Assembly (NCBI GenBank): GCA_020248945.1
Contig: JADCGQ010000050.1
Span: forward strand, 22,688 to 86,687
Reading direction: 5' to 3'
DNA: 64,000 nt
From: Rubrivivax sp.
Lineage (GTDB): Bacteria > Pseudomonadota > Gammaproteobacteria > Burkholderiales > Burkholderiaceae_C
The first letter of the stretch is position 1. Each line of letters starts with the position of its first letter. The position numbers were made by a program, and so were the translations under genes. Below are positions 1 through 10,217 of this stretch, in pieces. The notes under the pieces were generated by a model. It searched no databases, was not told the origin of the DNA, and saw only the letters and a list, made by a program, of their open reading frames with translations.

Positions 1-476
1 CGCGCTTCAAGGAGCAGATCGCGCGCGGCGGGCCCGTCACCGTGACGCACCCCGACATCATTCGCTACTTCATGACCATCCCCGAGGCTGCGCGCCTGGT
101 GCTGCAGGCCGCCGCCGTGGGCGAGAGCGGGCAGGTGATGGTGCTGGACATGGGCGAGCCGGTGCGCATCGTCGACCTGGCGCGCGACCTCATCCGCCTG
201 TCGGGCCACACCACCGACGAGATCGCCATCGAGTTCACCGGCCTGCGGCCGGGCGAGAAGCTGTACGAGGAACTGCTGGCCGACACCGAGGCCACGCTGC
301 CGACGACGGTGCAACGGCTGCGTGTGGCGCGCATCGCGGCGGGCGGCGACGATGTTGACGACGCCGCGGCGCTGGCCGCCTGGATCGCCCGCACCGAGGC
401 CGTGGGCAGCGACGACACGGCCGCGCGGGCGCTGCTGCGCGGCTGGGTGCCCGAGTACCGCCCGCCCGCACCCTAG
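1..476 (+). CDS. CapD/PglF-like polysaccharide nucleotide-sugar 4,6-dehydratase (3' end only)
   Basis: Only the C-terminal ~157 residues lie in the window; the frame is open from base 3 and stops with TAG at 474-476. The visible part reads [17 protein letters not shown], then R-Y-F-M-T-I-P-E-A. This is the hallmark of the large SDR dehydratases (CapD, PglF, WbpM, FlaA1) that convert UDP-GlcNAc to a 4-keto-6-deoxy intermediate. The later [11 protein letters not shown] motif is also typical. These enzymes are usually ~600 aa inner-membrane proteins with the catalytic domain at the C-terminus; the catalytic Tyr-Lys pair lies upstream of the window. Its neighbours point to supply of an amino-deoxy sugar for the capsule-like glycan. 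The family call is secure, the exact sugar is not. Confidence 0.9.
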   Translation, partial: RFKEQIARGGPVTVTHPDIIRYFMTIPEAARLVLQAAAVGESGQVMVLDMGEPVRIVDLARDLIRLSGHTTDEIAIEFTGLRPGEKLYEELLADTEATLPTTVQRLRVARIAAGGDDVDDAAALAAWIARTEAVGSDDTAARALLRGWVPEYRPPAP

Positions 477-502
477 CGCAGCGGGTCGGCGCGCGCCCGT
501 CG

Positions 503-528
503 GGCCGGATCAGGCCGGATCAGGCCGG
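503..528. repeat. 10-bp direct repeat between convergent stop codons
   Basis: GGCCGGATCA is present at 503-512 and 513-522, followed by a partial third unit (GGCCGG, 523-528). The second copy contains the stop codon of the minus-strand cysNC gene (TCA at 520-522). It may be no more than a short duplication; no hairpin with a T-run terminates either gene here. Confidence 0.5.
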
Positions 529-2427
529 CACGATGCCTTGCGCGCGCAGCCACTCGAGCACCCGCTGAGCGGCGGCGTCGACCGGCTCGGCGCTGGTGTC
601 GATGCTCAACTCCGGGGACTCGGGCGCCTCGTAGGGCGAGTCGATGCCGGTGAAGTTCGGCAGCTCGCCGCGCCGCGCCTTGGCGTACAGGCCTTTCGGA
701 TCGCGCTGCTCGGCCACGGCCAGCGGGGTGTCGACGTGCACCTCGACGAAGGCGATGCCGTCCATGCGGCTGCGCGCCAGCGCGCGTTCGCTGCGGAAGG
801 GCGAGATGAAGGCGGTGATGACGATGAGGCCGGCGTCGGCCATCAGCCGCGCCACCTCGGCCACGCGGCGGATGTTCTCCACGCGGTCGGCGTCGGTGAA
901 GCCGAGGTCGCGGTTCAGGCCGTGGCGCAGGTTGTCGCCGTCCAGCACGTAGGCCGCGCGGCCGGCGGTGTGCAGCCGCTGCGCCAGCGCGTTGGCCAGA
1001 GTGCTCTTGCCCGCGCCCGACAGCCCCGTGAGCCACACCACCGCCGGCTGCTGGCCCAGCAGGGCCGCGCGGGCGGCACGGTCGACGTCGTAGCCCTGCA
1101 GGTGCAGGTTCTGCGAGCGCCGCAGCGCGAAGTGCAGCATGCCGGCGCCGGCGGTGGCGAAGCTCATGCGGTCGATGAGGATGAAGCCGCCGGTGTCGCG
1201 GTTGCTGGCGTACGGATCGAAGGCCACAGGGCGGTCGAGCGCGAGCGTGCACACACCGATGGCGTTGAGCTCCAGCGTCGTCGCCGCCAGGTGCTCGCCG
1301 CTGTTGACGTTGACGGTGTACTTGATGGTGCTGACGCTGGCCCCCACCGTGCGCGCACCGATCTTCAGCAGGAAGGGCCTGCCCGGCAGCAGCGGCTCGG
1401 CGTCCATCCACACCAGCGTGCACTCGAACTGGTCGGCCACCTGGGCGGGCTCGGTGGCGCTGCAGATCAGCGTGCCGCGCGAGCAGTCCACCTCGTCGGC
1501 CAGCGTCAGCGTGACGGACTGGCCGGCCACGGCCTCGGGCACGTCGCCCCAGCCGACGATGACACGCGCCACGGTGCTGGGCCGCCCGGCGGGCAGCACA
1601 CGCACGGCATCGCCGGGCCGCACGCGGCCGCCGGCCAGCAGGCCGCTGAAGCCGCGGAAGTCGGCGTTCGGGCGGTTCACCCACTGCACCGGCAGGCGCA
1701 GCGGGCCGCGCTGGCGCGGGCCTTCGTCTACTGCGCAGGTCTCGAGGTGTTCGAGCAGCGGCAGGCCGCCATACCAGGGCATGCGGGTGCTGGCGCTGAT
1801 GACGTTGTCGCCCTCCAGCGCCGACATCGGGATGGCCACCGTCGCCGGCAGGCCCAGGCTCTCGGCCAGCGCGCGCCACTCGGCCACGATGGCGGCGAAG
1901 CGCGCCTCGTCCCAGTCGACGAGGTCCATCTTGTTGACGGCCAGTACCGCCTGCGGCACGCCCAGCAGCGCCACCAGCCGGGTGTGACGGCGTGTCTGTG
2001 TCAGCACGCCCTTGCGCGCGTCGACCAGGATCACCGCCAGGTCGGCCGTGCTCGCGCCGGTGACCATGTTGCGCGTGTACTGCTCGTGCCCGGGCGTGTC
2101 GGCGACGATGAACTTGCGCCGCTCGGTGCTGAAGAAGCGGTAGGCGACGTCGATGGTGATGCCCTGCTCGCGCTCGGCGGCCAGGCCGTCGACGAGCAGC
2201 GCCAGGTCGGGCCGCGCGCCCTGCGTGCCCCAGCGGGCGCTGTCGCGCTCCACGGCCGCCAGCTGGTCGTCGAACACCAATCCGCTTTCGAACAGAAGTC
2301 TGCCGATGAGCGTGCTCTTGCCGTCGTCGACCGAGCCGCAGGTGATGAAGCGCAGCAGCGTCTTCTTCTCGTGGCGGGCGAGGAACTGCTCGATCGATTC
2401 GGTGGCGGGGTCGAATCGGTGACTCAT
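520..2427 (-). CDS. cysNC: Bifunctional sulfate adenylyltransferase large subunit / adenylylsulfate kinase (CysN-CysC fusion, NodQ type)
   Basis: A 635-aa fusion. Residues ~25-440 form the CysN GTPase: G1 loop G-S-V-D-D-G-K-S-T at 31-39, D-T-P-G-H-E-Q-Y at 110-117, N-K-M-D at 165-168. It drives CysD-catalysed synthesis of adenosine 5'-phosphosulfate. Residues ~465-635 are APS kinase: P-loop G-L-S-G-A-G-K-S-T at 468-476, D-G-D-N-L-R-H-G-L, and F-I-S-P-F-R-S-E-R with the family serine. The net product is PAPS. It lies 13 nt after cysD and is probably translated with it. The same fusion is known as NodQ in rhizobia, which supplies PAPS for Nod-factor sulfation, but it also serves assimilation in many bacteria. 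Placement at the edge of a polysaccharide locus makes sulfate transfer to glycan a reasonable inference, not a proof. Confidence 0.95.
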   Translation of the reverse strand: MSHRFDPATESIEQFLARHEKKTLLRFITCGSVDDGKSTLIGRLLFESGLVFDDQLAAVERDSARWGTQGARPDLALLVDGLAAEREQGITIDVAYRFFSTERRKFIVADTPGHEQYTRNMVTGASTADLAVILVDARKGVLTQTRRHTRLVALLGVPQAVLAVNKMDLVDWDEARFAAIVAEWRALAESLGLPATVAIPMSALEGDNVISASTRMPWYGGLPLLEHLETCAVDEGPRQRGPLRLPVQWVNRPNADFRGFSGLLAGGRVRPGDAVRVLPAGRPSTVARVIVGWGDVPEAVAGQSVTLTLADEVDCSRGTLICSATEPAQVADQFECTLVWMDAEPLLPGRPFLLKIGARTVGASVSTIKYTVNVNSGEHLAATTLELNAIGVCTLALDRPVAFDPYASNRDTGGFILIDRMSFATAGAGMLHFALRRSQNLHLQGYDVDRAARAALLGQQPAVVWLTGLSGAGKSTLANALAQRLHTAGRAAYVLDGDNLRHGLNRDLGFTDADRVENIRRVAEVARLMADAGLIVITAFISPFRSERALARSRMDGIAFVEVHVDTPLAVAEQRDPKGLYAKARRGELPNFTGIDSPYEAPESPELSIDTSAEPVDAAAQRVLEWLRAQGIVPA

Positions 2428-2440
2428 GTGGGGTGGGCCA

Positions 2441-3337
2441 TCAGAAGTAGCCCTCCTGCTTCTTGCGCTCCATCGAGGCGGCGCCGTCGTGGTCGATCAG
2501 GCGGCCCTGGCGCTCGGAGCTGCGCGTGGCGAGCATCTCCTCGATGACCTCGGGCACCGTGGCGGCCTCGGACTCGACCGCGCCCGACAGCGGATAGCAG
2601 CCCAGCGTGCGGAAGCGCACCCGCCGCGTCTGGGGCACCTCGCCGGGTTCGAGCCGCATGCGATCGTCGTCGACCATGATCCAGGTGCCGCCGCGCCGCA
2701 CCACCGGCCGCGGCGCGGCAAAGTACAGCGGCACCACCGGGATCTGCTCGAGGTGGATGTACTGCCAGACGTCGAGCTCGGTCCAGTTGCTGATCGGGAA
2801 CACGCGGATCGACTCGCCGGGCCGCTTCAGGCCGTTGTACAGGTTCCACAGCTCGGGCCGCTGGTTCTTGGGGTCCCAGGCGTGGGCGGCGGTGCGGAAC
2901 GAGAAGATGCGCTCCTTGGCGCGGCTCTTTTCCTCGTCGCGCCGGCCGCCGCCGAAGGCGGCATCGAAGCCGTGGGCATCGAGCGCCTGCTTCAGGCCCT
3001 GGGTCTTCCAGACATCGGTGTGCAGTGCCGAGCCGTGGTCGAAGGGGTTGATGCCGGTGGCGAGTGCCTCGGGGTTGCGGTGCACCAGCAGCCGCACGCC
3101 GGGCAGGGCGGCCACCTCGTCGCGCAGCGCGTACATGTCGCGGAACTTCCAGGTCGTGTCCACGTGCAGCAGCGGGAAGGGCAGCGGGCCGGGGTGGAAG
3201 GCCTTGCGCGCCAGGTGCAGCATGGTCGCACTGTCCTTGCCGATGCTGTAGAGCATCACCGGGCGCTCGCACTCGGCCACCACCTCGCGCAGGATGTGGA
3301 TGCTCTCGGCTTCGAGGCGCTGGAGGTGGGTGAGCAT
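2441..3337 (-). CDS. cysD: Sulfate adenylyltransferase small subunit CysD
   Basis: The 298-aa protein matches the ~300-aa CysD/NodP family. The PP-loop S-I-G-K-D-S is at residues 31-36, followed by the conserved [11 protein letters not shown] region. It joins ATP and sulfate to give adenosine 5'-phosphosulfate and pyrophosphate, with energy from the CysN GTPase encoded just downstream. The ATG at 3337 is chosen because it gives the family's usual N-terminus ([12 protein letters not shown]); the reading frame remains open further upstream but without similarity. It diverges from the polysaccharide operon at 3469, so the 131-bp gap between them should hold both promoters; no strong sigma-70 pair is evident. 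Confidence 0.95.
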   Translation of the reverse strand: MLTHLQRLEAESIHILREVVAECERPVMLYSIGKDSATMLHLARKAFHPGPLPFPLLHVDTTWKFRDMYALRDEVAALPGVRLLVHRNPEALATGINPFDHGSALHTDVWKTQGLKQALDAHGFDAAFGGGRRDEEKSRAKERIFSFRTAAHAWDPKNQRPELWNLYNGLKRPGESIRVFPISNWTELDVWQYIHLEQIPVVPLYFAAPRPVVRRGGTWIMVDDDRMRLEPGEVPQTRRVRFRTLGCYPLSGAVESEAATVPEVIEEMLATRSSERQGRLIDHDGAASMERKKQEGYF

Positions 3338-3468
3338 GGGCGAAGCCTGGGTGCGCGGCGCGGGCCCGCTGGTGCGATGCGTGCACCATCTTGGGGTCAG
3401 TTTAGTCCACCGGCCGAAGGGCTCTGCCGCCCCTGCGGGCACTCCGGGCTGATACAACCCGCACCCCG

Positions 3469-4593
3469 ATGCACCCGAATGCCGTCTCCGCCCACCCGAC
3501 ACCAGCCCCGAACCGGGACGCCACGGTGTTCGTGAATGGCAAGTTCCTTGCCCAGCGGACCACGGGCGTGCAGCGGGTCGCCCAGGCGCTGCTGGCCGCC
3601 ATCGACGCCGACCCGGCGCTGCCGGCCGAACGCTTCGTGGTGCTGGCGCCGCCGCAGGCGCGCAACCCCGGCTTGCGCCGCATGGTCTGGCGTCGCGTGG
3701 GCCCGGCTGGCCTGCCGCTGCACCTGTGGGAGCAGGCCGAGCTGCCCTGGGCCGCGCGGGGGGGGCTCTTGCTCAGCCTGGCGGGCTCGGCGCCGTGGTT
3801 CTCAGGCCGCTGCGCGGCGATGCTGCACGACGCGGCCCTGTGGGACGTGCCCGAGGCCTACACCACCGGGTTCCGCCTCTGGTACCGCGCGCTGTTCCAG
3901 CGGCTGGCCCGGCGTGCCGACGTGCTGTTCACGGTGTCGGCGTTCTCTGGGCGGCGACTGTCCCAGGTGCTGGGCCGCAGCCGCATCACCGTGCTGCGTA
4001 ACGGGGCCGACCACCTCGACGGCGTCGAGCCGCACCCTCAGGTACTGCGGCGGCTGGGCCTGCAGGGCCAACGATTCCTGCTGACAGTCGGCAGCCGCAG
4101 CCCCGCGAAGAACCTGCCCATGCTGGCCGAGGCCTACGCCCGAAGCGGGCTGGGGCCCGAGGTGCCGCTGGTCAGCGTGGGCGGGGGCAGCGCCGGCGTG
4201 TTCGCGTCTGCGCCCGAATTGACCCTCCCGCCCGGCTGGATCGAAGCCGGTGTGGTCGACGACGGCGACCTGAAGGCGCTTTACGGCGCGGCGCTGGCGC
4301 TGCTGGTGCCGTCTCGCCACGAGGGCTTCTGCCTGCCCGCGGCCGAGGCGCTGCACGAAGGCTGTGCCGTGATGGCCACTCGAGCCACGGCACTGCCGGA
4401 GCTGTTCGGCGACGACGTGGCCGCATGGCCGGTCGACGATGCCGCGGCGTGGGCGCCGGCGTTGCGCCGGCTGGTGGACGACGAGACCTGGCGCGTTGCG
4501 CTGGTCGCATCGGGCCAGCGCAGCTTGGGTGATGCCCGGTGGGCCTGCACCGCGCGGCAACTGGTGGCGGCGGTGCTGCCGGGGGCCGCATGA
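3469..4593 (+). CDS. GT4-family glycosyltransferase (first gene of the plus-strand polysaccharide operon)
   Basis: A 374-aa GT-B fold protein. The N-terminal half has [16 protein letters not shown] and V-A-Q-A-L-L, as in mannosyl- and rhamnosyltransferases acting on O-antigens. The C-terminal half carries the GT4 signature: [13 protein letters not shown] near residue 205 and [15 protein letters not shown] near 283, with the E-x7-E nucleotide-sugar binding pattern. Donor and acceptor cannot be read from sequence; a cytoplasmic-face transferase is expected. Its stop overlaps the next start by 4 nt (ATGA), so the two GT genes are probably translationally coupled. Confidence 0.88.
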   Translation: MHPNAVSAHPTPAPNRDATVFVNGKFLAQRTTGVQRVAQALLAAIDADPALPAERFVVLAPPQARNPGLRRMVWRRVGPAGLPLHLWEQAELPWAARGGLLLSLAGSAPWFSGRCAAMLHDAALWDVPEAYTTGFRLWYRALFQRLARRADVLFTVSAFSGRRLSQVLGRSRITVLRNGADHLDGVEPHPQVLRRLGLQGQRFLLTVGSRSPAKNLPMLAEAYARSGLGPEVPLVSVGGGSAGVFASAPELTLPPGWIEAGVVDDGDLKALYGAALALLVPSRHEGFCLPAAEALHEGCAVMATRATALPELFGDDVAAWPVDDAAAWAPALRRLVDDETWRVALVASGQRSLGDARWACTARQLVAAVLPGAA

Positions 4594-5714
4594 GGATCCT
4601 GCAGGTCTCCAAGTTCTACCCGCCGGTGCTCGGCGGCATCGAATCGGCCGCCTGGGAGCTGACCGAGGGGCTCAACCGCGCGGGGCATCGAACGGACGTG
4701 CTGTGCTCGTTCCACCGCTGGCCGGGCGAGCGCTCGCGGGCCGAAGCCGGCTACGACATCATCCGCGCCGGCTCGCTGGGCCGCCTGCTGTCCACCAGCA
4801 TGGCGCCGTCGATGCCCTGGCACCTGGCGCGCCTGCGCGGTGCCTACGACATCGTGCACGTGCACTTGCCCGACCCGCTGGCTGGCATGGCCTGCCTGCT
4901 GGGCAGGCCCACCGGCCGCCTGGTGCTGCACTGGCACAGCGACGTCGTGCGCCAGCGCCGGGCCATGAAGCTGTACGGCCCCTTGCAGGACTGGCTGTTG
5001 CGCCGCGCCGATGCCGTGGTCGCCACGAGCCAGCCGTATGCCGACTCGTCTCCCGCGCTGCAGCCCTGGCAACACAAGGTGCACGTGATCCCCATCGGCA
5101 TCAGCGATGACCGCCCACTCGTGAACCCAGCCCGGGTGCAGGAGATCCGCCGCAGCGTGCGTGGCCGCCGTATCGTCTTCGCGCTCGGGCGCATGACGTA
5201 CTACAAGGGCTTCGATCACCTCGTCTCTGCCGCTGCGCGGCTGGCGGACGACACCGTGGTGCTGATCGGCGGCGTCGGCGAGATGGCCGAGCCGCTGCGC
5301 AGCCGCATCGCCCGCGAGGGCCTGGCGGGCCGGGTGCAGCTGGTCGGCCACGTCCCGGACCATGAACTGGCCGATCACTTCGAGGCCTGCGACGTGTTCT
5401 GCATGCCGTCCACGGTGCGTGCCGAGGCCTACGGCGTGGCCATGCTCGAGGCGATGGTGCACGGCAAGCCCGTGATCGCCAGCGACATCGCAGGCTCGGG
5501 CGTGCCCTGGGTCAACCAGCACGGCCTGACGGGCTACAACGTTGCGCCGGGCGACTCCGAGGCGTTGGGCGCAGCGATCCGGCGCGTGCTGGACGACGGG
5601 CCGGGGCGCCAGGCCATGGGGTCGGCCGCGCGTCAGCGTTATCTGCACAATTTCACCTCTGCCGCCATGACGGCGGCGACCCTCGACCTGTACCAGAGAC
5701 TGACCACACCATGA
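4590..5714 (+). CDS. GT4-family glycosyltransferase, rhamnosyl/mannosyltransferase-like
   Basis: A 374-aa GT-B protein. The N-terminus has V-S-K-F-Y-P-P-V-L-G-G-I-E, typical of retaining GT4 enzymes, then H-V-H-L-P-D-P. The C-terminal domain has F-A-L-G-R-M-T-Y-Y-K-G-F-D-H-L near residue 200 and M-P-S-T-V-R-A-E-A-Y-G-V-A-M-L-E-A-M near 270, the E-x7-E donor site. The ATG at 4590 is preferred over an in-frame upstream start because it overlaps the previous stop by 4 nt and begins the family N-terminus directly. Its own stop overlaps kdsD by 4 nt. A role in building the lipid-linked glycan is inferred from family and position; the sugar is unknown. Confidence 0.9.
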   Translation: MRILQVSKFYPPVLGGIESAAWELTEGLNRAGHRTDVLCSFHRWPGERSRAEAGYDIIRAGSLGRLLSTSMAPSMPWHLARLRGAYDIVHVHLPDPLAGMACLLGRPTGRLVLHWHSDVVRQRRAMKLYGPLQDWLLRRADAVVATSQPYADSSPALQPWQHKVHVIPIGISDDRPLVNPARVQEIRRSVRGRRIVFALGRMTYYKGFDHLVSAAARLADDTVVLIGGVGEMAEPLRSRIAREGLAGRVQLVGHVPDHELADHFEACDVFCMPSTVRAEAYGVAMLEAMVHGKPVIASDIAGSGVPWVNQHGLTGYNVAPGDSEALGAAIRRVLDDGPGRQAMGSAARQRYLHNFTSAAMTAATLDLYQRLTTP

Positions 5715-6712
5715 ACGAGAGAGACACCCCCGCCAGCGCCGTCGACCGCGAGCGAATCGTCTCGCTCGCCCGCGAAGCGCTGGCCATCGAGGCCGCGGCC
5801 GTCACCGGCCTGGAGTCGAAGATCGGAGCCAGCTTCATCCAGGCCGTGGAGCTGGTGCTGGCCTGCAGCGGGCGCGTGGTCGTGATGGGCATGGGCAAGA
5901 GCGGCCACATCGGCCGCAAGATCGCCGCGACGCTGGCATCCACCGGCACGCCTGCCATGTTCGTGCACCCTGCCGAGGCCAGCCACGGCGACTTGGGCAT
6001 GGTCACGCGGCGCGATGTAGTGCTCGCGATCTCCAACTCTGGCGAGAGCGACGAGCTGCTGGCCATCCTGCCCGTCATCCGGCGCATCGGCGTGCCGCTG
6101 GTCGCGATGAGCGGCCGTGTCGACTCCTCGCTGGCCCGCCACGCCGACGTGGTGCTGGACAGCGGCGTGTCTCAGGAGGCCTGCCCACTGAACCTGGCGC
6201 CCACGGCCAGCACGACCGCGCAACTGGCGCTGGGTGACGCATTGGCCGTGGCCCTGCTCGACGCGCGCGGCTTCGGCAAGGAGGACTTTGCACGCTCGCA
6301 CCCGGGCGGCTCCCTCGGTCGGCGCCTGCTCGTTCACGTGCAGGACCTGCTGTCGCAGCAGGCCGTCGCGCCGCAGGCCTTGGCCGACACGCCTCTGCCC
6401 GAGTTGCTGAAGACCATGTCGCGTGGCGGCATGGGCATCGCGGCAGTCGTCGATGAGCAGCAACGCGTGGTGGGCGTGTTCACCGACGGCGACCTTCGCC
6501 GCCTGATCGAGGCCGGGGCCGACCTGCGCGGCCTGACGGCCCGGGACGTGATGGGCCCCGAACCGCGTACGATTGGAGCTGACGCTCTGGCAGTCGAGGC
6601 TGCCGAGCTGATGGAAACGCACAAGGTGACCAGCGTGCTGGTGGTCGATGGCGAGCGGCGGTTCGTAGGAGCGCTGAACACCAACGCCCTGTTGCGTGCG
6701 AAGGTCATCTAG
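5711..6712 (+). CDS. kdsD: D-arabinose 5-phosphate isomerase (KdsD/KpsF)
   Basis: A 333-aa protein, close to KdsD/KpsF at ~328 aa. Residues ~40-175 form the SIS sugar-isomerase domain ([33 protein letters not shown]). Residues ~205-330 are a pair of CBS domains ([11 protein letters not shown]). It interconverts ribulose 5-phosphate and arabinose 5-phosphate, the first step of Kdo synthesis. The start overlaps the upstream glycosyltransferase by 4 nt, and kdsA follows after 16 nt. Being inside a capsule-export operon it resembles KpsF, the capsule-linked isozyme; a second general copy elsewhere in the genome is likely but not visible. Confidence 0.94.
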   Translation: MNERDTPASAVDRERIVSLAREALAIEAAAVTGLESKIGASFIQAVELVLACSGRVVVMGMGKSGHIGRKIAATLASTGTPAMFVHPAEASHGDLGMVTRRDVVLAISNSGESDELLAILPVIRRIGVPLVAMSGRVDSSLARHADVVLDSGVSQEACPLNLAPTASTTAQLALGDALAVALLDARGFGKEDFARSHPGGSLGRRLLVHVQDLLSQQAVAPQALADTPLPELLKTMSRGGMGIAAVVDEQQRVVGVFTDGDLRRLIEAGADLRGLTARDVMGPEPRTIGADALAVEAAELMETHKVTSVLVVDGERRFVGALNTNALLRAKVI

Positions 6713-6728
6713 CCTGGAGAGAGTTCCG

Positions 6729-7586
6729 ATGCAGCTGTGCGGCTTCAAGGTCGGCATCGACCGACCGTTTTTCCTCATCAGCGGCCCCTGCGTCGTCGAG
6801 AGCGAGCAACTACAGATGGACGTGGCTGGCCGGCTGAAGGAAATCACCTCCGCGCTGGGTATCCCGTTCATCTTCAAGAGCAGCTACGACAAAGCGAACC
6901 GCAGCAGCGGCGCCAGCTTCCGCGGCCCCGGCATGGAACGTGGCCTGGAGATCCTGGCCAAGGTCAAGCGCGAACTGAACGTGCCCATCCTCACCGACGT
7001 GCACGACGAGAGCCAGATCGCGCAAGTGGCCGCGGTCGTCGACGTGCTGCAGACGCCGGCCTTCCTGTGCCGGCAGACCGACTTCATCCGCGCCGTGGCG
7101 CAAAGCGGCAAGCCGGCGAACATCAAGAAAGGCCAGTTCCTCGCGCCGCACGACATGAAGAACGTCATCGACAAGGCGCGGGCTGCTGCGCGCGAGAAGG
7201 GCCTGCCCGACGACGTGTTCATGGCCTGCGAGCGCGGTGTGAGCTTCGGCTACAACAACCTCGTCTCCGACATGCGCAGCCTAGCCATGATGCGCGAGAC
7301 GGGCGCGCCGGTGGTCTTCGATGCCACCCACAGCGTGCAGCTGCCGGGCGGCCAGGGCACCAGCTCGGGCGGGCAGCGCGAGTTCGTGCCGGTTCTGTCG
7401 CGCGCGGCCATCGCCGTGGGCGTGGCGGGTGTGTTCATGGAGACGCACCCCGACCCCGCCAACGCGCTGAGCGACGGCCCGAACGCCGTGCCGCTGAAGC
7501 ACATGAAGGCGCTGCTGGAGCAGCTCGTGGCGCTTGATCGCGTCGTCAAACAGCAGCCATTGCTCGAGAATGACTTCGCCTGTTGA
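6729..7586 (+). CDS. kdsA: 3-deoxy-8-phosphooctulonate synthase (Kdo-8-phosphate synthase)
   Basis: A 285-aa protein (E. coli KdsA is 284). It condenses phosphoenolpyruvate with arabinose 5-phosphate, the product of the preceding gene. Recognisable blocks are [10 protein letters not shown] near residue 18, [12 protein letters not shown] near 50, L-T-D-V-H near 96, and [11 protein letters not shown] near 195. The ATG at 6729 follows a GGAGAG ribosome-binding sequence at 6716-6721 and gives the normal N-terminus. The 3' end overlaps kpsE by 17 nt. In many betaproteobacteria kdsA sits by pyrG and eno, so a copy in a capsule operon is probably a dedicated second gene (inference). Confidence 0.96.
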   Translation: MQLCGFKVGIDRPFFLISGPCVVESEQLQMDVAGRLKEITSALGIPFIFKSSYDKANRSSGASFRGPGMERGLEILAKVKRELNVPILTDVHDESQIAQVAAVVDVLQTPAFLCRQTDFIRAVAQSGKPANIKKGQFLAPHDMKNVIDKARAAAREKGLPDDVFMACERGVSFGYNNLVSDMRSLAMMRETGAPVVFDATHSVQLPGGQGTSSGGQREFVPVLSRAAIAVGVAGVFMETHPDPANALSDGPNAVPLKHMKALLEQLVALDRVVKQQPLLENDFAC

Positions 7587-8760
7587 GGTCGTCCCAGCTT
7601 CCCCGCCGGCGCCCCCCACGGCGGCACTGCCCACACTGCCGCAAGTGCAGGAACCCCCGCCGAAGCGGCGGTGGATCACGCGGCTGGACGCGGTGTTCTG
7701 CGTCACCGTATTGCTGCCCACTTTGCTGGCGGCGCTCTACTTCGGGGTCATCGCCTCGGACCGCTACATCTCGGAGTCGCGCTTCGTGGTCCGCAATCCG
7801 CAGCGGGCCAACCCCACGGGCCTGGGCGCGCTGCTGCAGGGGACCGTCTTCTCGCGCTCACAGGACGACACCTACTCGGTGCACGACTTCATCAAGTCGC
7901 GAGACGCGCTGCTCGAGCTCGAGGGCAAGCTCGGTATGCGATCGCGCTATGCGGACCAGACGATCGACATCTTCAACCGCTTCCCGGGGCTCGATGGCGA
8001 TGCCAGTTTCGAGGCCTTCCACCGCTACTACCAGAACCACGTCCTGATCGAGTACGACACCGTGTCGTCGATCTCGACGCTCAAGGTTCGTGCCTACACC
8101 GCGCAGGACGCCCAGCGCATCAACGACCTGCTGCTGCAGATGGGCGAGCGGCTGGTCAACAACCTCAACACGCGTAGCCGCCAGGACCTGATCCAGACGG
8201 CCGAGAGCGAGGTCCGTACCGCCGAGGCCAAGGCCGCCGCCGCCGCCAAGGCCTTGTCGAGCTTCCGCTCCGGCAGATCCGTCTTCGACCCCACAGCCCA
8301 GAGTGCGCTGCAGCTGCAGACCGTGGTCAGGCTGCAGGACGAACTGATCGCCGCGGAGGCGCAGCTCGCCCAGTTGCGCCGGGTGTCGCCCGACAACCCC
8401 CAGGTGCCCTATCTGGCTACGCAGATCGCGAGCCTGAAGCGCACCATCGAGACCGAGAACGCCAAGGTGCTGGGCCAGGGGGGGTCGCTGGCGACCAAAT
8501 CACCGGAGTTCGACCGCCTGGTGCTTGAGCGGGGCTTTGCCGAGCGCCAGCTCTCGGCGGCGCTGGCCGCGCTGGACAGCGCGCGCAACGAGGCCGCCCG
8601 CAAGCAGCTGTACCTGGAGCGATTGGTGCAGCCGAACCTGCCTGACGTGGCTGTGGAACCGCGGCGCTCCCGCGGTGTGCTGATGGTGCTCGCGATCGGG
8701 CTCGTCGTCTGGGGCGTGGCGAGCCTGGTGCTGGCCAGTGTCCGCGAGCACAGCGACTGA
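7570..8760 (+). CDS. kpsE: Capsule export inner-membrane protein, KpsE/BexC/CtrB family
   Basis: A 396-aa polysaccharide co-polymerase-like export protein. It has a proline-rich cytoplasmic start, one membrane segment near residues 38-60, a long periplasmic part with predicted helical stretches around residues 195-350, and a second membrane segment near 370-390. This is the usual topology of KpsE/BexC/CtrB, which link the KpsMT transporter to the outer-membrane polysaccharide channel. The frame is open before 7570, but the ATG there leaves a 17-nt overlap with kdsA and avoids an unlikely N-terminal extension. kpsM follows after 6 nt. Family assignment is from topology and context as well as the conserved [12 protein letters not shown] segment. 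Confidence 0.9.
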   Translation: MTSPVEVVPASPPAPPTAALPTLPQVQEPPPKRRWITRLDAVFCVTVLLPTLLAALYFGVIASDRYISESRFVVRNPQRANPTGLGALLQGTVFSRSQDDTYSVHDFIKSRDALLELEGKLGMRSRYADQTIDIFNRFPGLDGDASFEAFHRYYQNHVLIEYDTVSSISTLKVRAYTAQDAQRINDLLLQMGERLVNNLNTRSRQDLIQTAESEVRTAEAKAAAAAKALSSFRSGRSVFDPTAQSALQLQTVVRLQDELIAAEAQLAQLRRVSPDNPQVPYLATQIASLKRTIETENAKVLGQGGSLATKSPEFDRLVLERGFAERQLSAALAALDSARNEAARKQLYLERLVQPNLPDVAVEPRRSRGVLMVLAIGLVVWGVASLVLASVREHSD

Positions 8761-8766
8761 ACGTCT

Positions 8767-9567
8767 ATGCCTGTCGGTGTATCCGCCCCTTCGCTGCGCA
8801 ACTCGCTGCGCGTCCAGGGCCGCGTCATCTGGGCGCTGCTGCTGCGCGAAGTCATCACGCGCTTCGGCCGCCGCAACCTGGGCGTGCTCTGGCTGATCGG
8901 AGAACCCATGCTGTTCACGCTGGGTGTGACGGCACTCTGGTCGGCAGCGCAGTTGAACCACGGTTCTGGCATTCCGATCGTGGCTTTCGCCATCACCGGC
9001 TACTCCTCGGTGTTGATGTGGCGTAACGCGGTGAGCCACTGTACGCACGCCATCCAGTCGAACCTGAACCTGCTCTACCACCGCAACGTGCAGCCCATCG
9101 ATGTCTTCGCAGCCCGCATCTGGCTGGAGGTGATTGGCGCGTCGGCCTCGTTCCTAGTGCTGGCCGTGTTCTTCACCGCTATCGAGATGATGCAGCCGCC
9201 CGTGGACGCCCTGCTGGTCGTCGGCGGCTGGCTGATGCTGGCCTGGTTCGGCGGCGCGCTTGCTCTGCTGGTGGGGGCCGCCGCGACCTTCAGCGAGCTC
9301 GTCAAGCGCCTGTGGTCCCCGATGTCCTACCTGTTGTTCCCGCTGTCCGGGGCAGCGTTCATGGTCGACTGGCTCTCGCCGGCTGCGCGCGACATCGTGC
9401 TGCTGCTGCCCATGGTGCATGGCGTGGAGATGCTGCGCGAAGGCTATTTCGGCAACGTCGTGCCCACGCACTACGACATCGGATACATGGCGGTCTGCAA
9501 TCTGGTGCTGCTGTTCTTCGGGCTGGTCTTGACGACGATGGCATCCCGGCGCGTGGAGGCCGAGTGA
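8767..9567 (+). CDS. kpsM: Capsular polysaccharide ABC transporter permease KpsM
   Basis: A 266-aa membrane protein of the ABC-2 type, with about six hydrophobic segments. The amphipathic N-terminal stretch L-L-L-R-E-V-I-T-R-F-G-R-R-N-L-G-V-L-W is a hallmark of KpsM/BexB/CtrC permeases. It moves the lipid-linked polysaccharide across the inner membrane using ATP hydrolysed by KpsT. The stop TGA overlaps the GTG start of kpsT (GTGA at 9564-9567), so the two subunits are probably translationally coupled, as expected for a 1:1 complex. Confidence 0.94.
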   Translation: MPVGVSAPSLRNSLRVQGRVIWALLLREVITRFGRRNLGVLWLIGEPMLFTLGVTALWSAAQLNHGSGIPIVAFAITGYSSVLMWRNAVSHCTHAIQSNLNLLYHRNVQPIDVFAARIWLEVIGASASFLVLAVFFTAIEMMQPPVDALLVVGGWLMLAWFGGALALLVGAAATFSELVKRLWSPMSYLLFPLSGAAFMVDWLSPAARDIVLLLPMVHGVEMLREGYFGNVVPTHYDIGYMAVCNLVLLFFGLVLTTMASRRVEAE

Positions 9568-10217
9568 TCGAGATCCTCGACGTCTGCAAGGATTACCAGA
9601 CGCGGCAGGGGCGTCGGCGTGTCCTTGACCACGTCAACCTCAGGCTCGAGCGGGGCCGCAACGTCGGAATCCTCGGCCGCAACGGCGCGGGCAAGTCCAC
9701 GCTGATCCGCCTGCTCAGCGGTGCCGAGCGCCCGAGCGAGGGCCGCATAGTCCGCGGCATGAGCGTGTCCTGGCCACTGGCCTTTGGCGGCGCATTCCAG
9801 GGGCATCTCACCGGCATGGACAACCTGAAGTTCATCTGCCGTGTGTACAACGTCGACCATCGGCCGCTCGTTCCGTTCGTCGAGGAGTTCACCGAGCTTG
9901 GTGTGTATCTGCGCGAGCCGGTGTCCCACTATTCGACGGGCATGCTGACGCGGTTGGCCTTCGCCTTGTCGATGGCCATCGAGTTCGACTGCTTCCTGAT
10001 CGACGAAGCCATGGTCGTCGGCGATGCCCGTTTCCATGAACGCTGCCACATCGAACTCTTCAAGAAGCGGCGCGATCGGGCCTTCATCCTCGTCTCGCAT
10101 GACGCCGACGTGATCCGCAAGTACTGCAAGTCGGCCTGCGTGCTGCACGAGGGCAAGCTGTACCACTTCCCGAGCGTGAAGGCCGCCTATGGGTTCTATG
10201 GTGGGCTGCCCGCATGA
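9564..10217 (+). CDS. kpsT: Capsular polysaccharide ABC transporter ATP-binding protein KpsT
   Basis: A 217-aa ATPase, the same size as E. coli KpsT (219). Walker A is G-R-N-G-A-G-K-S at residues 38-45. The ABC signature region is Y-S-T-G-M-L-T-R-L-A, and Walker B is C-F-L-I-D-E-A, followed by V-V-G-D. The short form without a C-terminal carbohydrate-binding domain places it with capsule exporters of the KpsT/BexA/CtrD type rather than with Wzt proteins that recognise a modified chain end. The GTG at 9564 is chosen for its 4-nt overlap with kpsM and correct family N-terminus; the frame is open 250 nt further upstream inside kpsM without meaning. Confidence 0.95.
   Translation: MIEILDVCKDYQTRQGRRRVLDHVNLRLERGRNVGILGRNGAGKSTLIRLLSGAERPSEGRIVRGMSVSWPLAFGGAFQGHLTGMDNLKFICRVYNVDHRPLVPFVEEFTELGVYLREPVSHYSTGMLTRLAFALSMAIEFDCFLIDEAMVVGDARFHERCHIELFKKRRDRAFILVSHDADVIRKYCKSACVLHEGKLYHFPSVKAAYGFYGGLPA

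Noticed and set aside
322..2547. Long open frame of 741 codons on the plus strand across cysNC
   Set aside because: It is antisense to a perfectly conserved CysN-CysC protein, has low-complexity His/Gln/Arg-rich translation and no family motif. High-GC DNA gives many such shadows; the same holds for the long antisense frames across the transferase genes.
9312..9563. Upstream start for kpsT inside kpsM
   Set aside because: The extra 84 residues lack ABC similarity and overlap kpsM out of frame; the GTG at 9564 gives a normal 217-aa KpsT and a 4-nt overlap.
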